64,000 nt of DNA from Pholiota molesta. Lineage: Eukaryota; Basidiomycota; Agaricomycetes; Agaricales; Strophariaceae. How positions within the stretch are numbered: position 1 is the first letter of the stretch; every line of letters starts with the position of its first letter. A program made the translations under genes and the position numbers. Below the pieces are notes generated by a model. The model made no database searches. It saw only the letters and a list, made by a program, of their open reading frames with translations, and was not told the DNA's origin. This document shows positions 11,830-22,933 of the stretch, in pieces. The stretch spans positions 1 through 64,000 of the forward strand of contig JACGCK010000062.1 of NCBI GenBank assembly GCA_014925825.1, read 5' to 3'.

Positions 11830-12251
11830 TGGACATTATTTTTCTTTGCATATGCTCTGTATACCAAAAACAAGGCGCGATCGCCTTTCCTCTTGCACTC
11901 TCATTTCGTCCTAGTATCATGCTATCATATCCTGTTTCACAAATTATTACATACATAGTTGTCGTTTATTATCCTGCAATATATCTTTGCTTCTCTCACT
12001 TGCTAATGATTAGTGGCCGCCCGCTGTCCACTGCCTACTGCTTGAGCCAACAGTATCGAAGTACTTTCGGCCTGATTTTGCTCTAACTCGCTGTAGCTGT
12101 ATGAACTGACAGAAATTTGATGGTGCCATAATAAGTTTAGTATCTTTCTAATGCTCCTATGTGGACACTGAAATCGATTTGGGGTAGACTCAAAACCTTA
12201 ATATTGACATTTTACCTAGGTTCCGAGGAAAGTACAGTATTGTCGGTAAGT
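11830..12251. other. Intergenic 3' flank of CVNH gene and left flank of transposon block
   Basis: AT-rich, no gene seen. It includes the 3' untranslated region of the CVNH gene and ends at the target-site copy ACAGTCAC (12252-12259). Confidence 0.5.
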
Positions 12252-12481
12252 ACAGTCACCAAGGGGGTGCACGTACCAAAAAAACAGACCTAGGGTCGGT
12301 TTTTCTGTTAAGAGGTCATGGACATGGACTAACTAACTACATAATCAGTTCTCATGCCTATATATGGTAATATTACATCATTTTCTTTAATCATTTATGT
12401 CCTCCTGCCTTCTCCAAACCTCCCCAGCCCTCTGGCAAGCACTATATACTTGTCTGTGCAATTGCAAATGTTATATCCAAA

Positions 12482-13424
12482 TAGTGCTTGGAAGTCCGGT
12501 CTCAGGACCGGAAAAAGACCGAGACTGGACCGGACCTGAACCGGAAAAGACCGGAATATTGATGGACCGGAAAAGACCGAGACCGCGGTCCGGTCCACGG
12601 TCCAACAGGATTTGAAAAATAGATAGACCGATCAAAGACCGGTTTGGACCGGTCTCAACCGGTCTTTAGCTCTAAAATTTTGTAGACCTATAAAACGTCA
12701 AAAATCCTTTCGAATGATGTGTAAATCGTATTTTTAGCTTGATAATTGGCGAAGTTATTAATACTTTGGTTTAAGTAATTACTTTGAGTGCTTAAAAACG
12801 CTTTTACCCGCAGTTAAAACGTTAAGCGCGCGTACCTTTCGCAAACTAGCGCATAGATAGAAGACGTTTAGATCTACCAGATGCAATTTAGACCTTAATA
12901 TTTGAGAAACATTCGATTGAGCTATAGTAATATCTATCTTTTCTACTATTTTTGACTACTTTAAAGACGCTTTTGCCTATGCTTCGTTCGATATAGACTT
13001 CGCTCTTTCGCAAACTGGGGTCAAGCTAGATATTTAAATTACCTCTCTAACAAGCATACAGCCATATTATTCGGTTGAGAATTGATTGAGATATTCCAAA
13101 ATGCGCTCAATCACTGCAATTGCTAGTGTTTTAGTTATTTCTCAGTCATTTCTCCACCGATTTTCGTATTCTTTGAAGTTCTACATACTACATACAGTAT
13201 ACTACCCATTTGTTACCAGTCTAGACCGGTCTCTGACCGGTTGAGACCGGTTTGGACCGGTTACGGTCCAAACCGGTCTTTGGACCGCTCAAGACCGCAG
13301 TGGACCAGTCTTATGCGGTCCGGTCCGGTTTTTTGAGCTTTTTAAAAATAGATGGACCGGTCTCGGTCTCGGTCCAAGCCCTTGGAGGGTAAAAGACCGG
13401 ACCGGACCGGACTTTCAAGCACTA
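12482..13424. mobile_element. Inner 943-bp hAT-like MITE nested in the outer element
   Basis: It starts TAGTGCTTGGAAGTCCGGTC and ends with the matching GACCGGACTTTCAAGCACTA. It is flanked by a perfect 8-bp duplication TATCCAAA (12474-12481 and 13425-13432). Both subterminal regions (about 12495-12665 and 13220-13412) are dense arrays of GACCGG/CCGGTC motifs in both orientations, as expected of clustered transposase-binding sites. The centre is AT-rich and non-coding. It inserted after the outer element. Confidence 0.85.
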
Positions 13425-13503
13425 TATCCAAATAAATAAGTAAGCTAATACTCAGTTATTACTGAATTGAGCTGTTGGGGAGGGGGAATGCAGGAAGGGT
13501 AAG

Positions 13504-13590
13504 CTAGGATGAGAATAGAGGCACAGTCCATACATTTGGTACATAGGTCTGCCACTCCTGGATCTCCTTTGTGTACTTCTCCACATTGTC
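13504..13590 (-). pseudogene. Remnant exon inside the outer hAT-like element
   Basis: On the minus strand a short open frame after an acceptor encodes NVEKYTKEIQEWQTYVPN and ends at a stop (13506-13504). A donor at about 13651 with coding-like text upstream (VPCSEVLSP) makes this the last of two exon remnants. It is probably the tail of a captured or transposon gene. The family is unknown. Confidence 0.4.
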
Positions 13591-14035
13591 TGTGGGGAAG
13601 GGGTAGGATGGTGTATGCTAGCAGGTGCTGTACAATTTTAATTCACCTGGGGATAGAACTTCTGAACATGGGACATGGTGGTGGCTGAAATCTTTATTAG
13701 CTACCCTAACTTCTTTACACAGGTACAAAATGTCAAAAGAAATTTCGCTTTTCAGCTGAAACAAGTGCTGATTTCAGCCATAGACACTTCCCTTGGGACA
13801 CAGGGTGGCCAAATAAATTGAAAAAGTACAGTAAACCAGCCAAAACCCCATTAATGGTTTAAAAAGTGCTTAAATAGGCCTCACAACTTGGTCAATATGT
13901 TGAAAAACAACTTAAAATATAAGAAAAATGAGGGTCTGTGGAGGGGTCAGAATTTTTTTTTTCCAGCCCATGGGCTGGACTAACTAACCAGGTACCGGTC
14001 CAAAATTAGAGTTCACGCACCCCCTTGACAGTCAC

Positions 14036-15573
14036 GGTGTGAATTCACCCATGATCGTCCCAAAAATAGCAGGCATCGACCTAAAAATGGTAAGACGATT
14101 GTCACCGGCTACCAAGTCCCGAATTTAATCAATGGAGACCTATTGAACGAGCTTAATTGCCCACATGCGGCGCTCACATGTTATCATGGGAAGCATTTCG
14201 AGGCCAAGCGTGGTCGATTCAGATACCATTCCAGCCTTCTAGGTCTCCAACTTTTTGTTTCCGTTATATGCTGTATCGAGAAGAAGTGCCTGACCTTCTG
14301 TGGAAGCGATGCAATTCTGTTTGATTTTCTACTTATGTTCATTATACATACTTCCAAGCACGGAGCGATCTGACGCCGTCCGTCTTTGATTGTTCGCGGT
14401 GACGTCGACAGTCTTTGGTTGTCCGCGGTGACATCGAAAGAGTGCCCAGCCCAAGTATCATAAACGGTCATTAACGCACTACGTTTTCTAAGCATTCAAT
14501 GAGAATGATCATTTTGGATTTCTATTGAAGAAGAAAGGCGCATGATGTATCTGTGAGAGATTGTATGCCAAAATTATTGACCCTGCTTAATGGCAGCTTG
14601 TAAAATTATATGTTGTGGCGAATCTAGGACAGATGGAATGGTAGAGCGTTAGATTTCGGACTCTCCACAGCGTTGGAAGTTCGATAACAGAAGTCCCGAG
14701 TTGATATGTTGAAATCACTTGACCTTAGTGGCCCAAGCAGTCACACCAATTGAACGGTTTGCAGTTCTTGTACGCAACCTTCATAAAATATGTGGATGTC
14801 GAGATGGGGTAAACCTTTAATAAGTATTTCAATATTGGGATAATCATCTTTGCTTGGATGCAGTCAGGCTGGGCAAATTTGGTGTCTGATTCTGGTTGGA
14901 TGGATAGCAATAATAGCACTATATCCAAGCATCCTCAAAGCTGCGGAGAAGCAGGATGCAAATAACATCCATCGGCGGCCGGTTTATAACCACTCTTCAA
15001 GAACGGGGGCAAAACCGAGAAGTTGTAAGTGGAGATGCATACCGGTGATGCATTGATGAGTCAAGCTGGTCAAGCTTGAGTCAAGCCAAAGCCAAGGATC
15101 ACGGCTGTATGATTTCGGCTTGTCAACAGGCGGCGGACAGCTTCAAGTCAGATCTGCAGAGCATATGTACCTAAATAATGAATCATGCGGCGCATGGCAG
15201 TTAATAAATCATGAGAACAAATCTGAGGGCCGTCGGAAAGCTTGAGAGACCACCGAAAGTTATTATGAACAGGAAAAGCCACCGCCGCCGGCCATCTTGG
15301 AGACAGCTGGAGGCTCTTCGTCCGTCTAGCGCGGTCGCTGCCAGTATTAGGACGTTCCGCAAATTCCAGTATAATCTCCGGCATGCTAAACCGAAGTTTT
15401 AGAAACATACATCCACAACAAATCCAGCTGCCCTGCCCAGTTCAAACGACCTCGAGCAAGACAGAGCAGAAAATAAAATAAAAGGAAAGAAAAATCCGCC
15501 TCGCTGCTATTTACATTTACCACTGCATTAAGTAAACAAAACAATATCCCCGCAACGTCGAAAAATATCTGAT
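14036..15573. other. Intergenic, no gene seen
   Basis: About 1.5 kb right of the transposon block and downstream of the Sec24 gene. Open frames are short and unsupported. At 14647-14690 there is a weak tRNA-like pattern (see rejected). Around 15055-15090 short repeats of gtcaagc/agtcaag occur. Confidence 0.45.
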
Positions 15574-18500
15574 CTAGTAGCCGCTTCCACCAGCACCATT
15601 GACCTATAAAAAAGAAAAGACTGTCAGTAATGCAATTCCTGAGTGGAATACAATTTAATCCAAGCCACGCCAAGCGGGAATATCCATAGCCATCCACATC
15701 CACATCCAGCGCCCAACACCACCCCAAATTCCCAAAACGAAAAAATCACGAAATATTCACCTTATCCTTCAACGACGAGATGAACTGCTGGTAGCTCGGG
15801 AGCATATCCGCGCGGTCCTGGATCAGCATGCTCAGCGCCCAGAGCCGCAGCGGCGGCTCCCCGTCCTCCTTCACGATGTACAGGTGCGGGTAGTACACGC
15901 CGCGCCGCAGCTCGCGGATCTTCTGGATGATCGCGTTGATGCGCTGCGAGAACGGGTTCTCGAGCGTGCGCAGGGTCGTCTGGCGCGCAGCGGAAGGAAG
16001 AGTATGTGTCAGATTGAGTCACGGGAGAGTGGAGGTGGAGACTAGACGTACCTTTCCGCCACGGAGGACCTCGTAGCTGGGCAGGTCGAACACGTCCTGC
16101 ACGAGCTGGGGCACCGCGTCGCGGCCGACCCATAGGAAGATCGTCTGGCCATCCTCGATGAGGAACAGGCCGTGTCGCTCCAGTCGCTCCGAAGTGAGAG
16201 GCAGAGCGGGCGGGAGGATGACACCGTGTTCACCAATAGTTCCAGCCTGTCATAGAAACAACGGTTACTCGAATTTTCTAATAACAAGGATCAGGGAAAT
16301 AGCGTACCTCTGGAGGCATGTTGTGCAGAGAGTAGAACGTAGGATAGAGGTACGGAATCAGATTTTGGGAGGGCAGCGACGTCAACAGCGCTTGCGAGTA
16401 TGCGCGGATATCAGGGGGTATTTGAGCGCTTTGGCGAATACCAACCTGAAAGTCAAGCCCCAAGTCAACAACCACAACCACAACCACCATCTGAACCGAC
16501 AGAAAGGAGAACGCACATTCTTTAGCAAGCCAAGGACAAGCACCGGCAACACCTTCAAGTTGTCCGAAATTGCGAGTTGCGCGCTAGCACCTGCACCGCC
16601 CGACGTCATGCTCGTCTTGTACGCAATGAGCAGCTCTACAAGCTTCTGGAAGGTATAATCGCGGCTGTCTTCGAGCTTGTGCGAGAGCGAGCGCTCGACG
16701 GCCTTGTTCGCGAAGAACGTGACGATGGCGATCTGGTCCGCGGACGCAAAGACCTCCGAAAGATTTGTCGTCGTTGGGAGCGCCATGGTGATAACACGGA
16801 TGCGGCGTTCGCCTGGAGACAAAGGGAGGATATCAGCAATGGAGACAAGGGAGAAGGGGCGAAGGTAAAGAACGATGCGTACCATAGCAAGTGGTGTGCA
16901 GCACTGCGGTCTGGAAGACGACGAAAGGCGTAGTAATAGCCTCCTCGATCTGCACCTCAATGGCATACGACTGGTCCTGAGGAACGGCAGGCATAGCAAG
17001 GAGATCCGTGGAGCGGACGAAGAAATTGCCGTGGAAAGACGCCATGCGCAGACCTACGAGGGAGAGTGAAGCTTGTCAGCACTAGACATCAAGAACAGGA
17101 TGGGCATGACAATACGCACCTCGAGATGCACGCACGCGCATGACAGCTTCCAACATAATAGGAGTAGATATCACCTCGCCGAACTCGTGTGCGAATTTCA
17201 TCGCGTCCTCCGTACGACCGGCGTTGAAGGCAGGGTAGTAGTAGGTCTGTCCTGAGGTATAATGCGGGAGGCATGCTGCAGAGATAATTAAGTCAGCACT
17301 TTCTCTTTCCCGGTGGAAATGCGCCCAAAAGCTCACCGAGAGTGGCAACGTCCTGATATGTGGCACTGAACAAGAACATGTCAACCGAGACCTGTGTCCT
17401 TGAGCACTCAATCGCAAATGTCTTGTAGAAAGGAGACGCGGCTTGAAGCAATCCAGATTCCTAACAGACCAACAACGCGTAAATGACTTGCTCGTTAACT
17501 TGTACAGAAGAAAAGGAATTCACCTTGGCCGTGCCCAGAATTTTAGGATCCTCGCGGTTCTTCAGAGCTCCAGCACCCACGGAGGGCAATGTGGACGACA
17601 GAACGATGATTTTACCACCAATGGGCGCCTATAACCGATTCAATCAATAAAATGTAAATGAGGTACAAATCTTAAGGTCGAGGTACGTACCATCAATTTG
17701 AAGCCAGCTTGCAGAGCAGGGCCCATGGCGCTACCAATGATGCTGTTTTCTTGGAACATGTCCCCAATTCGTCCGAGCAGAGCTTCTAATGAGGCCCGCG
17801 CCTCAGTGATGTTCACCAACAAGTCGTTGGGTTTGGGCAAGAAGACATCATCGATATCCGACACGACGAGCATGGACGATTCCGTGGATCCAGCCTGTAA
17901 TTGGGATTTTAAGTAAATCCATGATTACAGAACGCGGATGGGCCTTACAGTCATAGAGAAGAAATAGAGAGAAACATCGTAGCAGATGATGGCGATTTTC
18001 GTTCGATCATCTTCGTTGGGGATGCGGTCCAAATTCTCGAGGATAGTCCTGGTGGCAGTGGCCACCATACCTAGTCATAAGTTAGCCTTGTAAAAACGGA
18101 AAACCCACGACGAAGTATACCTGATTGCACCGCGGTATGGCTGACGTCAATCAAGAACACATATACTGCTGGTTGGGGTGGGCGGACCATATACTCTGTA
18201 GGTGCCACGAATTCGACGACGGAATTGTTGAGTTCTGCACGAGCCCATCGGTCGCCTGGTTGATTACGAACTTGATCCCAGTCGAACAGCTGAGGGACTT
18301 CATTGGTCATATTGCACATGCAGCATCTCCATCTATGACAATGTGAGATTCAAGACCAAATATAAGAGATTATAACCCCATACCGGTTACCGCCATCAAT
18401 GAATTGGACATATGGGTTAATATAGGTTCTGCACCGGCGGCAGCGAGCGATGACTGTGTCGGTGACAAGAGGAACGGCTTCCTCTCCATCGTTCAATGAC

Positions 18501-19322
18501 CTGTAGGGAGTGAGGACAAGTGCAAGGGGGAGTTTAGATTTCGTCAAAAGTGATGATGTCGTGGGGATGGCGTTAATCGTGGATCTACAATAACTGTAAT
18601 CGGCGTTGGCACTAGGCGATGGCGATATACAAGAGTTGGGCGGCAGCCGAATTTCGGGCGGAGGTCGTTCTAGGTCGCGTGGCTCGGGCGGTGACGTGAG
18701 GAGATTGGTCGTGTAGAGTTGGAACTGCTTCTGGCCCATGCCCATCTGCCCAAACTGCCCCGCGAGTGCATCAACCGGAGCCTGCGCATACTGCGGTCGG
18801 TCGAATGCTGGTCCGTTGATGTACTCTGGCTCCGCCTGCCCTCCGTAGTACGCAGGTTGCGCAGGGGCTCCTGCTAGAGTCTGCTGGGCGGCGAACTGAT
18901 TCTCTGCGGCAAGGCCGGGCGTGAACAGTTGTCCTTGTTGGGGCTGCGCTTGAAGACCTGGCCCAGCTGCTCCGTACACGGGTTCCACAGGCGCATCTGC
19001 TCCATAATACGCCTGAGTTTGGCCCGCAGCGTACTGGCGACGTTTCCCGTGGTGCACTGGCTGTGGAGATCCCGACGCTGGAGTTGGTGGTGCCTCAGCC
19101 TGTGTCAGAGAAGGAGGGTCCCAAGACGTATGGCCGGTCGCGGTTTCTGCTCTTCAAGTCAATAAAAATGTATGGAATCAGGACATTGAGGCTGACCTAT
19201 GAACAAGTATCGCTGATGTGTAGCATCCCTGAATATGATTTAGCGCGATTTTTTGTGGATGAGGAGTGCACTGACCATTCCGCGGCCCATCCAGGGGGAA
19301 GTTGCTCTGCAGGAGAGGCCAT
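15574..19322 (-). CDS. SEC24: Sec24-type COPII coat protein with N-terminal WW domain
   Basis: Fifteen exons (first 19322-19276, last 15603-15574) sum to 2817 nt, 938 residues. Residues about 7-40 form a WW domain: LPPGWAAEW...[11 protein letters not shown], both Trp present. A Gln/Ala/Tyr-rich disordered region follows, then the Sec24 core: zinc finger CRRC...CCMC around [14 protein letters not shown], the trunk (vWA-like) domain with YVFLIDVS, beta-sandwich and helical parts, and a gelsolin-like end (FLWVGRD). Sec24 selects cargo for ER-to-Golgi vesicles as partner of Sec23. A WW domain is not part of canonical Sec24 and could bind proline-rich partners. The first three exons are small (47 and 32 nt, then a 766-nt exon), so the fusion rests on two splice choices. 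The Sec24 part is certain. Confidence 0.93.
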
Positions 19323-19805
19323 TAAGGATATGAAGCGGACAGAGAAAAGAGTTGTTTAATAGCGTAACGGTGGCCGGACTATCCTGCTATCTCGCCACGT
19401 CCTCCTGAATGCAACAACAAACACGCCAAAGCCAAACAGAACCATCGTGTCCTCTCCTCCACGTACAATCCACGTCTCTTCACAAATGCCACTCATTCCG
19501 AGTCACAGCTACGAACTCTTGTCTACAGCACCTGTTTCCTGTCGCTGTTATCTATGGTATCGAGGGAATAGATGCTTGTTTCGCGCTTCCGACGCTTGTT
19601 CTCATGGAAAATTCTGACCGAGTCTCCGACAAATCGCCAGCTATACTTACTTATACAAGCACTTCTCTGTGACTTTTTTTCAAACGACAAAAGAAGCACC
19701 ATCACAATCCTAGTGCAAACATGCATCTTATCAGCTGCTACTTGAAATATTGCACAACAACCATTTGTCGATATATTCAAAAAGAATGATGAAAAACCTT
19801 GATGT
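19323..19805. other. Intergenic between P450 3' end and Sec24 5' end
   Basis: No gene seen. It must contain the Sec24 promoter and the P450 terminator region. No clear TATA box. Confidence 0.5.
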
Positions 19806-22000
19806 TTAGGCGTCGATCTCGCGTGCCTCCAAAATAAGCTGCCTAGTCTTCTCTGATCTAGGCGTTACTGAACAATCAAAAGGAAGTGGGTAACTTCAAT
19901 ATCCCTGTAAGTAAATAGCCATATGATTATATATCTTTTGGCCTACCTAACAAGCCCATCAGTGTACTTGACGTCCAGCGGCAGCTCCTTTCCAGATGTA
20001 TCTTTGGCCTTGCCGATATTGAAAGTCGCAAGGATCGTAGCGATCGCCAACCAAACCTGTATGAACATGTCAGCATGGACTTTGTTTATTCATTCGTAAA
20101 AACACGTATACCGAAGCAGAAGCGAGATGTCGACCAGGACAGATTCTACGATTCCAGAGCATCTCAATAAACGGATCCAGCGGTAATATGGTTTGCTCTT
20201 ACCGTCTGCCGAATCCAAATGTGTAGCTCACATCGTCGTCATTCAGATCCCCATTCTCATTGAAGAACCTATCCGGGTTGAAGACCTCTGGATCCTTGTA
20301 TTTTTCTGAATCGCGTGACATTGCCCTTGAAGGTATGCTTGAGTACAGCATATACACATCTTATAATAATCCCCCGACATACCAGATATTGGGGTGAATC
20401 AAAGTACCTAAAAAATTTCTCTTTGTTTAAACCCCAGGTTTGTTGAAAACAACAATTCAAAAAGCTTACCTTTCGGAATATAATATCCCTGGTATACATC
20501 ATCCTCTTCACTGGCGTGCGGTATCCCAAGAGGTACATGTGGCTGCCAACGAAGTACTTCCCGCATAATGGCCGTAACATATGGCAAGGAGGCTTGATCA
20601 CCATAATTTGGAAGTCGATCACTACCAACTACTCGGCCAACCTCATCTTGTGCCTTCTTCTGCACGTCCGGATAGGTGATCATAGCAATGAAGAAAACCA
20701 TAATTGAGGACGAAGTCTAATACCACAAATCAATGCATGACTTTAATTTTGAGAGGGTTTAATAGAGTATTACCGTCCCCACTCCAGCTTCAATCGACAG
20801 AAAAGAATGATTAAATTATTAATATCCTGGATGTCATGTTATTGGCACGTACCACCGTATATTGCCGCAGTGGCTTCTTTCAACATCCTGATGTCGACTT
20901 CCGTGCGGGAGCTTTCCAAGAAGCTGGAAACTATAGATACACGTGTAGTTCCTGCCGCCTGTTGATAGTCCCGCGACATTATTTAAGTATTATTGTAGCT
21001 TATAAGTTCCACTCAAGAAACACACAAAATACGCACCAAAGAATCTGTGGCGTATTTAAACGGGGCCTCCTGTTGCTCATTCATCACCTTTTTAATGGCG
21101 GCTGCATAGCTCTTGAACCCACCCCCGGGAAGCCAGGACGGAATATAACGCAGGAAAGGAAATCTATTGACCATCCACGTAGGAGATTGTCCTTGAGAAA
21201 AGGCCACACGAGTGCTCTCCAAAATAGCGACCAAGTGGTCGTCCTTTGGTGCAACGTCATAGCCATAAGCGGCGGACAGGATGATAGACCCAGCATACCT
21301 AGCAGCAGGATCCGATTGCTGAAGTTAAAAGCATGAACAATTTAATTAAGGGGCCCATTTACGTTCTGATACGCTCCTCGACGTCTTTGGGGCTGATCAA
21401 AAGCGCATATAGCGCATCGTGCATTTTCTCCGTCTGTATTCGTCTGTACGCGAGAGCTGATTCGGGTTTAAAAGCTTGTTGAAGGATTTGCCTATGCTTT
21501 CGCCATTCAGGTCCATACTGTCTCATCTCAGTGTGAGTAATAAACCCCATGCTATACAAATATTTTCGGTGAGTAATTCACAGGAATGCAGTATTAAGGG
21601 AACACATACAGAGTGTGCATGGGTGTAACTGGGCGAGATGAATAATTCTGAGAGCGTATTTCGAGAAGCTCAGTTGCATCCTTCAAAGAGTTGAGTACAA
21701 CAACAGGTTTGTTTGAGATCCGCAAATACAGAATGTTCCCTGATAAAATCAGTATACATTGTCAACATATAGATCGCACGAAGTCATTTCACCGTAAATC
21801 TTTGCCCACTCTGCATAGACGCGCCACAGAAGCGGGACGGCGACATCAGCATCATTCCCTAAAAAGATTCCCTTAGAAGGTGGGCCAGGCGGGTGTGGTG
21901 GTTTATGTCTAGCAGCCTGCGTCGCCCGATTAAGCGCCCATAAAAAAATAATACCAGCGCCTGCAAACGATAACCCAAACGCAACTTGAGGAATAGTCAT
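19806..22000 (-). CDS. Cytochrome P450 monooxygenase, intact
   Basis: Twelve exons (22000-21793 through 19893-19806, including a 14-nt exon at 20787-20774) sum to 1536 nt, 511 residues. An N-terminal membrane anchor (about residues 5-25) is followed by the proline hinge PPHPPGPPSKG. I-helix GAGVGTTSS carries the conserved Gly-x-x-Thr-Thr. The ExxR motif is in IMREVLRWQP, then NPDRF, and the heme loop FGFGRRICPGRHLA with its Cys ligand. The C-terminus is TPRSEKTRQLILEA. P450s of this layout are ER-bound oxygenases fed by P450 reductase. The substrate is unknown; the sequence type resembles basidiomycete secondary-metabolism P450s. A TATATATA motif lies about 80 bp upstream. Confidence 0.93.
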
Positions 22001-22078
22001 CGCAGGGTCTAATATAAGAGAAGCTCCAAGAAGGAGTAACGAGAAGCCCAGGTGAAGAAGTTTCGTTGGATGCTACTT

Positions 22079-22088
22079 ATATATATAA
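22079..22088 (-). promoter_or_regulatory. TATA-like promoter element of the P450 gene
   Basis: The minus strand reads TTTTATATATATAAG about 80 bp upstream of the P450 ATG, a plausible core promoter. Confidence 0.4.
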
Positions 22089-22933
22089 AACCCTGCCCTA
22101 TACTTACGCGTTGGCCTTATGCACAGACCCCTGTGAGACCAGAAATTGGGCTAACTATAGATCTATACACATTTTTCAATTTGCTCGAAATTTGCCACTG
22201 CCAAACGTTAGGGGCAATTAAAGCCAGGAGTACTCACTCATGAGACGCAGACAGAGCATTGATCATAAGAATTGCCCAATATACAGTCAAAATAGATGAC
22301 ATTGAGTCGATTTCATTCAAACGTTGTGCTTGCCGTTATTTTTTCTTATTGGCGCGCTAATAATGCGAGGCTTCAGCCGACCGAGGAAGCCAAGAAGACG
22401 ATATCGCGTGGGAATAACGAATCTTGACGCACGTGATGACCGTTACCGTTTACTGGTAGACTAAGACTGTAGTATCAATGGTAGCCTCTTGGCTTGCAAA
22501 TTGAGCGTCCTATGAGTATTGCAATACGTACGTCGGTCCGTACGAGAGGATCGTAAAAATAATTGCGTGATTTCCGAGGGAAGAACACTAGTACATAGTT
22601 CGTAAGGGGAAAGGGAGATTTACTGTATCGCCGGTGTAAAAAGGTGTCTAAAGTCCAATAGTCCGAATCCATTGTTCTGTGTGTAAGGAGGTATCCTAGC
22701 CAAGGCGTCTCGGCTTTTTTGGCGCGTTGAAGGTATCAATAATCCAGCATTCTCAAAAAGAAAGAAAACAATGAAAGAAGAGAAGGACGAAAATGACTCC
22801 AAAACGACCAAAAGAATACAGAAATCGCGAAGAAACCAAGAAAAATATTGAAGCAAGAGAGCAGAAAAAAAAAGTAGGCCACCGAGCAAACGAATCCCGT
22901 TGACAATGTCGTCGAACAAGACGATGAAGTAGC
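22089..22933. other. Intergenic, no gene seen
   Basis: Upstream region of the P450 and 3' flank of the RRM gene. No supported frame. Near 22527 a palindromic cluster (tacgtacg, then cggtccg) occurs. Confidence 0.5.

Larger units (their letters stand above)
12260..14027. mobile_element. Outer hAT-like DNA transposon, interrupted by a second element
   Basis: The ends are inverted: left CAAGGGGGTGCACGTACC, right GTTCACGCACCCCCTTG, with further similarity inward (ggactaactaac near both ends). The element is flanked by a perfect 8-bp duplication ACAGTCAC at 12252-12259 and 14028-14035. Inverted ends of this type plus an 8-bp duplication are the hallmark of the hAT superfamily. Without the nested insert it is about 820 bp, too small for a transposase, so it is non-autonomous or deleted. 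A minus-strand exon remnant survives at 13504-13590. Confidence 0.75.

Noticed and set aside
14635..14705. tRNA-like pattern (ggtagagcg ... gttcgat)
   Set aside because: A-box-like and B-box-like text is present, but no acceptor stem or proper anticodon arm can be paired by eye.
21084..21363. Apparent frame break in the intact P450 at exon 3/4
   Set aside because: Using the acceptor at 21299 (gctgctag) instead of the nearer ttcag restores the frame, and the total exon length is an exact multiple of three.
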